From contig JACKNE010000015.1 of NCBI GenBank assembly GCA_024235035.1, positions 1-64,000 on the forward strand: a DNA stretch of 64,000 nt, in the 5' to 3' direction. The stretch is from Gammaproteobacteria bacterium (GTDB lineage Bacteria; Pseudomonadota; Gammaproteobacteria; Competibacterales; Competibacteraceae). The translations under genes were made by a program, and so were the position numbers. The notes below the pieces were generated by a model. That model had not been told where the DNA came from, searched no databases, and saw nothing but the letters and a program-made list of their open reading frames with translations. This document shows, one piece after another, positions 57,833 to 64,000 of the stretch; position 1 is the stretch's first letter; every line of letters begins with the position of its first letter.

Positions 57833-59755
57833 TCAGGCGCCGCGCAGGATGCGCCGCTCGCTCAGGTAGCTCACTAACCGCTCCAGGCAGAGTTCGACGG
57901 ACTCCTGCTCGGTGTCGAGCACCAGATCTGGGCGTTCCGGTGGTTCATAAGGGGAATCGATGCCGGTGAAGTCACGGATGACGCCAGCGCGCGCCTTGGC
58001 GTACAAGCCTTTGGGATCGCGGTGCTCGCAGGCTTCCAACGAAGCGTGAACATGGATTTCCAAGAACTCACCCTCCGGCACCAGCGCCCGCACCAGCGCT
58101 CGATCAGCGCGGAACGGCGAAATGAAGGCCGTCACCACGATCAACCCAGCATCGGCGAACAACGCCGCCACTTCGCCAATGCGGCGAATGTTTTCGATCC
58201 GGTCATCCTTGGAAAAACCCAGATCGCGATTCAAGCCGTGGCGGACGTTGTCGCCATCCAGCAGATAGCTGTGATATCCCCGTTGCAACAGGCGTTGCTC
58301 CAGGGCATTGGCCAAGGTGGACTTGCCCGAGCCCGACAGTCCGGTCAGCCAGATGACGCAGGCGCGCTGCGCTTTCTGATTGGCGCGCTGCGCTTTGGTG
58401 ATCTTGTGTTCATGCCAGACCACATTGCGTGATTTGTCGACCAGTGGCCGGATGACCGGACGGACGATCATTCCCGCCCCGACCGTGGCGTTACTGACCC
58501 GGTCGATGATGATGAAACCGCCCGTGCCGGGAATTTCCTCGTAGGCATCGAACGGCGCCAGCTGGTTGAGGTTGAAGCGGCAATGACCGATCTCGTTTAG
58601 CCCCAGCTCCTCGGCGCGTTGATGTTCCAAGGTATTCACATCGACCCGATAATGCAAAGTTTCCGGCATGGCCGACAGTACCCGAGCGCCCAGCTTCAAG
58701 TCGTACTGGCGACCCGGCAACAGCGGCGCATCGGCCATCCACACCACCCGGGCGTCGAACGCTTCAGCGACGGCCGGCAAGCGGTCAGGATGCACCAGCA
58801 GATCGCCACGACTGACATCGATTTCATCGGCCAAGGTCAGGGTCACTGCCTGACCTGCATAGGCTGCGGGCAGCTGCCCTTCGGCGGTCACGATCGTCGC
58901 GACCCGCGACCGTCGGCCTGAGGGCAGGGCGACGATTTCTTCGCCGGGGTGGACGACACCAGCAGCGATGGTTCCACAGAAGCCGCGAAAATCCAGATGC
59001 GGGCGATTTACGTACTGCACGGGAAAGCGGAAATCGCGCAGATTACGGTCGGAGGCGACCTCCACTGTCTCCAGCAATTCCAACAGGGTCGGTCCTGCAT
59101 ACCAGGGCATGGTGGTGGAAGGTTGTGCAACATTATCTCCACGCAATGCCGATACCGGTACGCAGTGTACATCTCGCACCCCGAGCTTATCGACAAAGTC
59201 CTGGTACTCTTCGCTGATCCGGGTGAATACAGCTGGATCGAAGTCGACCAGGTCCATCTTGTTCACCGCCAACAATAGATGACGGATACCCAGTAGGGAG
59301 ACGATGAAGCTATGGCGGCGGGTCTGGACTTGCACTCCCTTGCGGGCATCGACCAACAGGATTGCCAGTTGCGCGGTGGAGGCGCCGGTCGCCATGTTGC
59401 GAGTGTACTGCTCATGGCCTGGAGTGTCGGCGATGATGAATTTGCGCTTCTCGGTGGAGAAATAGCGGTAAGCGACATCGATGGTGATGCCTTGCTCGCG
59501 TTCGGCCTGCAACCCGTCCACCAGCAGGGCCAAGTCCAGTTCTTCCCCGGTCGTGCCATATTTGGTGGTGTCGCGGCGTACGGCGGCGAGTTGGTCCTCG
59601 TAGATCAGCTGGGTGTCGTACAGCAAGCGACCGATCAGGGTGCTCTTGCCGTCGTCAACGCTGCCGCAAGTGATGAAGCGCAACAAATCCTTGCGCTCGT
59701 GAGTTTCCAGATAGGCTTGGATATCAGACTCGATCAAGGAAGAGGCGTGGGACAT
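57833..59755 (-). CDS. cysNC: Bifunctional ATP-sulfurylase large subunit and APS kinase, CysNC
   Basis: A 640-residue fusion. The N-terminal GTPase part has [28 protein letters not shown] and NKMDL; residues from about 440 are APS kinase ([53 protein letters not shown]). With CysD it makes APS and then PAPS from sulfate. It starts one base after the cysD stop. Confidence 0.96.
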   Translation of the reverse strand: MSHASSLIESDIQAYLETHERKDLLRFITCGSVDDGKSTLIGRLLYDTQLIYEDQLAAVRRDTTKYGTTGEELDLALLVDGLQAEREQGITIDVAYRYFSTEKRKFIIADTPGHEQYTRNMATGASTAQLAILLVDARKGVQVQTRRHSFIVSLLGIRHLLLAVNKMDLVDFDPAVFTRISEEYQDFVDKLGVRDVHCVPVSALRGDNVAQPSTTMPWYAGPTLLELLETVEVASDRNLRDFRFPVQYVNRPHLDFRGFCGTIAAGVVHPGEEIVALPSGRRSRVATIVTAEGQLPAAYAGQAVTLTLADEIDVSRGDLLVHPDRLPAVAEAFDARVVWMADAPLLPGRQYDLKLGARVLSAMPETLHYRVDVNTLEHQRAEELGLNEIGHCRFNLNQLAPFDAYEEIPGTGGFIIIDRVSNATVGAGMIVRPVIRPLVDKSRNVVWHEHKITKAQRANQKAQRACVIWLTGLSGSGKSTLANALEQRLLQRGYHSYLLDGDNVRHGLNRDLGFSKDDRIENIRRIGEVAALFADAGLIVVTAFISPFRADRALVRALVPEGEFLEIHVHASLEACEHRDPKGLYAKARAGVIRDFTGIDSPYEPPERPDLVLDTEQESVELCLERLVSYLSERRILRGA

Positions 59756-59756
59756 G

Positions 59757-60665
59757 TCAAAAATACCCCTGCCGCTTTTTCTCTTCCATCGAACTGGCGG
59801 CGTCGTGGTCGATCAGCCGGCCTTGGCGTTCTGAGTGACGGGTCAGGAGCATTTCCTGGATGATCTCCGGTAGGGTTGTGGCGTGGGAGCGAATAGCGCC
59901 GGTCAACGGGTAGCAGCCCAGGGTGCGAAACCGCACCCATTCCCGGTTGGGTGTTTCGCCCGGTTCCAGCGGCATACGTTCATCGTCGACCATGATCAAC
60001 GTTCCATCCCGCTCCACCACGGGACGCTCGGCGGCAAGATATAGGGGGACGATCGGGATATTTTCCAAATGGATGTATTGCCAGATGTCCAGCTCGGTCC
60101 AATTGGAGAGCGGGAAGACCCGAATGCTTTCGCCCTTGCGTACTCGACTGTTATACAGATTCCATAGCTCAGGGCGTTGATTCTTGGGGTCCCAGCGGTG
60201 GTTGCGGTCGCGGAAGGAGTAAACCCGTTCCTTGGCGCGCGAGCGTTCCTCGTCGCGACGGGCTCCGCCAAAGGCAGCGTCGAAACCATGCCGCTCCAAT
60301 GCCTGTTTGAGCGACTGGGTTTTCATGATATCGGTGTGGACCCGCGAACCGTGAGTAAAGGGATTGATGTTCTGGTGCAATCCGTCTTCGTTGATGTGAA
60401 CGATCAGTTCCAGTCCCAAGCGCCGCGCTTGTTCGTCGCGGAAGCGGATCATCTCTCGAAACTTCCAGGTCGTGTCGACATGCAGCAACGGAAACGGCGG
60501 CTTGCCAGGATAGAAGGCTTTCAATGCCAAGTGCAGCATCACTGAAGAATCCTTGCCGATCGAGTACAGCATCACCGGCTTTTCGAATTCGGCGGCTACC
60601 TCGCGGATGATATGGATGCTCTCGGCTTCGAGTTGCTTGAGATGAGTGGGGTTGTGGGCGTCCAT
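59757..60665 (-). CDS. cysD: Sulfate adenylyltransferase small subunit CysD
   Basis: A 302-residue PP-loop enzyme: [20 protein letters not shown] near the N-terminus, [20 protein letters not shown] in the middle, and GDGTL-like [17 protein letters not shown] further on. The ATG at 60665 has AGGA just upstream and gives the standard length; the ATG at 60701 would add 12 residues. It is the first gene of cysD-cysNC-SLC13. Confidence 0.95.
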   Translation of the reverse strand: MDAHNPTHLKQLEAESIHIIREVAAEFEKPVMLYSIGKDSSVMLHLALKAFYPGKPPFPLLHVDTTWKFREMIRFRDEQARRLGLELIVHINEDGLHQNINPFTHGSRVHTDIMKTQSLKQALERHGFDAAFGGARRDEERSRAKERVYSFRDRNHRWDPKNQRPELWNLYNSRVRKGESIRVFPLSNWTELDIWQYIHLENIPIVPLYLAAERPVVERDGTLIMVDDERMPLEPGETPNREWVRFRTLGCYPLTGAIRSHATTLPEIIQEMLLTRHSERQGRLIDHDAASSMEEKKRQGYF

Positions 60666-60834
60666 GGGGTCCTGGGGCTGGATGCGGAAACAGGAATGCA
60701 CCGTCAGGCTTTACCAAGAATCTGCGGAGCGAATGGCAAATGGGGAAGCGATTGTCGGTTTTTAGCGTACTGGCGTCAATATCACTTGTCTTCCGATTGG
60801 GTTTTCAATGGCTTTTAGGTCGTTACACGAGAAT

Positions 60835-62193
60835 TTATCCGTTGGGCAATGAAATCCCGGTCAGTTTCTTGAACAATGCGACGGCATAGGAATCGGTCAT
60901 GCCGGAAACGAAATCGGTGATGGCCAACACTCGACGATAGAGATCGTCGGCTGGGTGACGTCCGATTCCGGCAAATTGTTCTGGAATCAGGTAAATCAAC
61001 ATCCGACTCTTGGGTGAAGCATGTGAACCATGCGCGGATAGATCATTGACGGAAGTGATAAATGCCTCCAGTAAACCGGCCAGCACCTCGAATCCAGCGG
61101 CTTCGACCTCCACGACCGGTTTGGAGACATAGACCTGATTTTCGCCGCAATCCTTGAGGGCGCGCATCGCTTCGGCGGCGGGGATCACATCCAGCAATTC
61201 CGCAGTGAATGCACCGGTCAGAATGGCATCTTCATGATCCATGAAGCAGCGATGAGCTTGATCGATGATGGCGCCGATGGCTTTGGCGCGCAGATATTCG
61301 ATTTTTTCCTTGGGTCGGGTGATGAATTGCATTTTGTGTTGGGCGCGGTCCGCTTCGCCGGTCAGGGGCAATAAAAGATCGCGTACTTCTTCGAATCGCA
61401 ACAATTGCAATCGAAAAGCATCTTCCACGTCGATGATGCGGTAGCAGATATCGTCCGCCGCTTCGACCAGATAGGCGAGGGGATGACGCTGCCACGCCCC
61501 CGGCACGAGTGGCTTCAGGCCCAACTGGTCGGCGATTTCAGCGAACAGATCGGCGTCATCTTGGTAAAAACCGAATTTCCTGAAAGCGATGCCGGGCGGC
61601 GGATCGGCAGGAAGCCAGGCAGCGCGCGGGTATTTGGTGAAAGCGCCCAACGTCGCACAGGTCAGTTGCATCCCTCCGTGATTATCGGGACTTTGCAGGC
61701 GGGTAATAATGCGGAAACCCTGAGCGTTGCCTTCGAAGCGCAGGAAATCCTGGCGCTGGGCTTCAGTCAAGGATCGCAGCACCGCTTGACCGGTCCTGGA
61801 GGTCGTGAACCAGAGGCGGATCGCGTCTTCGCCAACATGGCCAAAAGGCGGATTGCCGATGTCGTGGGCTAGACAGGCGGCGGCGACTACAGCGCCGAAA
61901 TCCTGCGGGTAGACATTTTGCAACCCGTGCCGCGCGATGACCTGGTCGCCGACCATGGCGCCCAGCGAGCGACCGACACTGGAGACTTCCAGGCTGTGGG
62001 TCAGACGCGTGCGGATGTAGTCGCTCTGTGAGAGCGGAAAGACTTGAGTCTTGTCCTGTAAGCGGCGAAAGGCGGATGAAAAGACGATCCGATCGAAATC
62101 ACGCTGAAAGTCGGTGCGCGCCTCGTTGTCGGGTTGGGGTTGGCTCAGGCCCGGACGAGCGCGAGAAAGCAGATGGTTCCAATCCGTTTTCAT
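60835..62193 (-). CDS. dgt: dGTP triphosphohydrolase
   Basis: A 452-residue HD-domain enzyme. FSSAFRRLQDKTQVFPLSQS is the usual opening block; the metal site uses RLTHSLEVS and CLAHDIGNPPFGHVGEDA (His-Asp), with a later Asp. It splits dGTP to deoxyguanosine and triphosphate. The ATG at 62193 (MKTDWNHLL) is used; a longer frame to 62229 exists. It follows ubiD by 55 bases. Confidence 0.92.
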   Translation of the reverse strand: MKTDWNHLLSRARPGLSQPQPDNEARTDFQRDFDRIVFSSAFRRLQDKTQVFPLSQSDYIRTRLTHSLEVSSVGRSLGAMVGDQVIARHGLQNVYPQDFGAVVAAACLAHDIGNPPFGHVGEDAIRLWFTTSRTGQAVLRSLTEAQRQDFLRFEGNAQGFRIITRLQSPDNHGGMQLTCATLGAFTKYPRAAWLPADPPPGIAFRKFGFYQDDADLFAEIADQLGLKPLVPGAWQRHPLAYLVEAADDICYRIIDVEDAFRLQLLRFEEVRDLLLPLTGEADRAQHKMQFITRPKEKIEYLRAKAIGAIIDQAHRCFMDHEDAILTGAFTAELLDVIPAAEAMRALKDCGENQVYVSKPVVEVEAAGFEVLAGLLEAFITSVNDLSAHGSHASPKSRMLIYLIPEQFAGIGRHPADDLYRRVLAITDFVSGMTDSYAVALFKKLTGISLPNG

Positions 62194-62248
62194 CTTGCAG
62201 TGGATTACCGGTAGGCAGTTTGCTATCAAGCATAGCCGATTCCAAAAG

Positions 62249-63712
62249 CTACAGCCCCAACTCCCCCCACAGGTTATCCACCCGCTGTTTTATCTCGGCG
62301 CGCATGGCGATGGGCCGACCCCATTCTCGGGTGGTCTCGCCAGGCCATTTATTCGTCGCATCGAAGCCGATTTTCGAACCTAACCCCGACACCGGTGAGG
62401 CGAAATCCAGATAGTCGATCGGTGTATTTTCGATGATGACGGTATCGCGCGCCGGGTCCATGCGCGTGGTCATCGCCCAGATGACATCCTTCCAGTTGCG
62501 AGTATCGATGTCTTCATCCACCACGATGACGAACTTGGTGTACATGAATTGCCGTAGGAACGACCAGACGCCCAACATCACCCGCTTAGCGTGACCCGGA
62601 TATTGCTTGCGCAGCGCCACCACCGCCAAGCGGTAGGAACAGCCCTCCGGGGGCAGGTAGAAATCGATGATCTCGGGAAATTGCTTTTGCAGGATCGGCA
62701 CGAACACTTCGTTCAGCGCTACGCCGAGGATGGCGGGTTCATCCGGTGGCCGCCCGGTGTAGGTGCTGTGATAGATCGGGTTCTCACGGTGCGTGATACG
62801 CTCGATGGTGAATACCGGGAAGCGATCCACCTCGTTGTAGTAGCCGGTATGGTCGCCAAACGGTCCTTCCAGCGCGGTCTCGTCGGGTGCGATATGCCCC
62901 TCCAGCACGAATTCGGCGCTGGCTGGTATCTGCAAGTCGCTGTTCAGGCATTGCGCCAATTCGGTCCGCGACCCACGCAGCAATCCAGCAAAGGCGTATT
63001 CCGCCAGCGTATCCGGTACGGGCGTCACTGCGGCGAGAATGGTCGCTGGATCGGCGCCCAAAGCCACGGCGATTGGGAACGGTTCGCCGGGCCGGGTTTG
63101 TCGCCAGTCGCGGAAATCCAGCGCGCCGCCCCGGTGCGCCAGCCAGCGCATGATCACTTGGTTGCGCCCGATGACTTGCTGGCGGTAGATGCCTAGATTC
63201 TGGCGCGGTTTGTTCGGCCCTCGGGTCACGACCAGGCCCCAGGTAATCAGTCGCCCGGCATCTTCCGGCCAGCAGTGTTGCACCGGCAACTGCGCCAGAT
63301 CCACGTCCAGGCCTTCGATGATATGTTGTTGACAAGGTGCTCGACTGATCTTCTTCGGCGCCATGTCCAGCACCTTCTTGAAGATCGGCAGCTTTTCCCA
63401 GGCATCACGCATGCCCTTCGGTGGCTCGGGTTCCTTGAGAAAGGCCAGCAGCTTACCGACCTCCCGTAAGGCGTCCAGGTGATCGGCGCCCATGCCCAGC
63501 GCCACCCGGCGCGGCGTGCCGAACAGATTGCCCAACACCGGAATCGTATGGCCTTTGGGGTTCTCGAACAGGATCGCCGGTCCGCCGGTGCGCAGCACCC
63601 GGTCACAAATCTCGGTCATCTCCAGGTGCGGATCGACAGTGACCTGAATCCGCTTCAATTCGCCCAATTGTTCCAATTGATGGATGAAATCACGCAAATC
63701 ACGGTACTGCAT
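62249..63712 (-). CDS. ubiD: UbiD decarboxylase (3-octaprenyl-4-hydroxybenzoate carboxy-lyase)
   Basis: A 487-residue prenylated-FMN-dependent decarboxylase of ubiquinone synthesis. [20 protein letters not shown] and [20 protein letters not shown] open the protein; [19 protein letters not shown] and [13 protein letters not shown] with the catalytic Glu/Asp site follow, and [19 protein letters not shown] closes the core. AGAGGA precedes the ATG. It is a housekeeping gene here. Confidence 0.94.
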   Translation of the reverse strand: MQYRDLRDFIHQLEQLGELKRIQVTVDPHLEMTEICDRVLRTGGPAILFENPKGHTIPVLGNLFGTPRRVALGMGADHLDALREVGKLLAFLKEPEPPKGMRDAWEKLPIFKKVLDMAPKKISRAPCQQHIIEGLDVDLAQLPVQHCWPEDAGRLITWGLVVTRGPNKPRQNLGIYRQQVIGRNQVIMRWLAHRGGALDFRDWRQTRPGEPFPIAVALGADPATILAAVTPVPDTLAEYAFAGLLRGSRTELAQCLNSDLQIPASAEFVLEGHIAPDETALEGPFGDHTGYYNEVDRFPVFTIERITHRENPIYHSTYTGRPPDEPAILGVALNEVFVPILQKQFPEIIDFYLPPEGCSYRLAVVALRKQYPGHAKRVMLGVWSFLRQFMYTKFVIVVDEDIDTRNWKDVIWAMTTRMDPARDTVIIENTPIDYLDFASPVSGLGSKIGFDATNKWPGETTREWGRPIAMRAEIKQRVDNLWGELGL

Positions 63713-63737
63713 GGTCGATATTCCTCTTGATTTTCAG

Positions 63738-64000
63738 CTAGATTCCATTGGTCAGTACGGCGATCGATTCCACATGTGCGGTATGTGGGAACATGTCCAG
63801 CACGCCGGCGCTCTCCAAGCGATAGCCGAAATGGTGAACCAGTTCACCGACATCACGCGCCAGGGTAGCCGGGTGACAGGACACATACACGATGCGCCGC
63901 GCGCCCAGTGCGGCGATGCGCGGCATCATCTCCAACGCCCCGGAGCGGGGCGGATCGAGTAGAACCCGGTCATAGCTACCCTGCGCCCACGATTGAGCCT
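63738..64000 (-). CDS. rlmD: 23S rRNA uracil-5-methyltransferase RlmD (C-terminal part; runs past the right edge)
   Basis: About 87 C-terminal residues are present. [31 protein letters not shown] with the catalytic-region Cys, and [14 protein letters not shown] are standard ends of the TrmA/RlmC/RlmD family, and the length of the tail fits RlmD best. Family is clear; the exact member is less so without the N-terminal part. Confidence 0.85.
   Translation of the reverse strand, partial: AQSWAQGSYDRVLLDPPRSGALEMMPRIAALGARRIVYVSCHPATLARDVGELVHHFGYRLESAGVLDMFPHTAHVESIAVLTNGI

Overview
The window looks like chromosome of a Gram-negative, gammaproteobacterium-like organism. The signs are an outer-membrane porin with a signal peptide, an AapJQMP amino-acid importer, fused CysNC, DapD, UbiD, DjlA, Uup and RlmD. 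The mix of an alcohol-oxidation operon with actinobacterial-type enzymes, a GlgE-type glucan cluster and many signalling genes would fit a glycogen-storing environmental lineage such as Competibacteraceae. That placement is inference, not proof.

Layout. (1) 1-9.99 kb, minus strand: an alcohol-oxidation operon. Order of transcription is an iron-type NDMA-dependent alcohol dehydrogenase, a MoxR ATPase, a VWA protein broken by two frameshifts, a methyltransferase (MftM-like), an aldehyde dehydrogenase, a DUF779 protein, a porin, a DUF4242 protein and an MftC-like radical SAM enzyme cut by the window edge. Together they point to a mycofactocin-type redox system. Palindromes precede the operon and hairpins lie between some of its genes. 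(2) 10-16.4 kb: a decayed region with an integrase fragment, a transposase fragment and odd inverted repeats around a quinone/electrophile-detoxification set (LysR regulator, NADP-binding oxidoreductase, DoxX, glutathionyl-hydroquinone reductase), then a B12-binding radical SAM protein. (3) 16.4-24.3 kb, plus strand: a type I restriction-modification locus (hsdM, hsdS, hsdR). Its intergenic spaces hold a VapBC-like pair, an MntA/HepT pair with a truncated toxin, and a second VapBC-like pair with a stop codon in the toxin; hsdS itself carries a frameshift. A run of four stem-loops lies upstream. (4) 24.4-32.1 kb: radC, djlA, then a signalling operon made of a REC-DUF3369-GGDEF-EAL protein, a lipoprotein periplasmic binding protein, a histidine kinase and a CbiM-like membrane protein. 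(5) 32.2-38.7 kb, minus strand: a tightly overlapping biosynthetic operon (HpcH aldolase, StiP/PELOTA phosphoribosyltransferase, HAD phosphatase, TRSP phosphoribosyltransferase, ATP-grasp, glycosyltransferase, SnoaL-like). This is the nucleoside-like-metabolite module known from tellurite-resistance (Ter) loci, here with no ter genes nearby. (6) 38.8-43.8 kb, plus strand: aapJQMP with a strong hairpin after aapJ, then a lone cobJ. (7) 43.9-55.0 kb, minus strand: uup, then a glucan cluster glgE, treS-maltokinase, glgC, glgX. (8) 55.2-64 kb: dapD (plus), then on the minus strand rlmD (partial), ubiD, dgt, cysD, cysNC and an SLC13 permease.

No tRNA, rRNA or CRISPR array was seen. At least four genes carry apparent inactivating lesions (VWA, hsdS, hepT, second vapC). 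Read-level checking should separate real decay from indel errors in the assembly.
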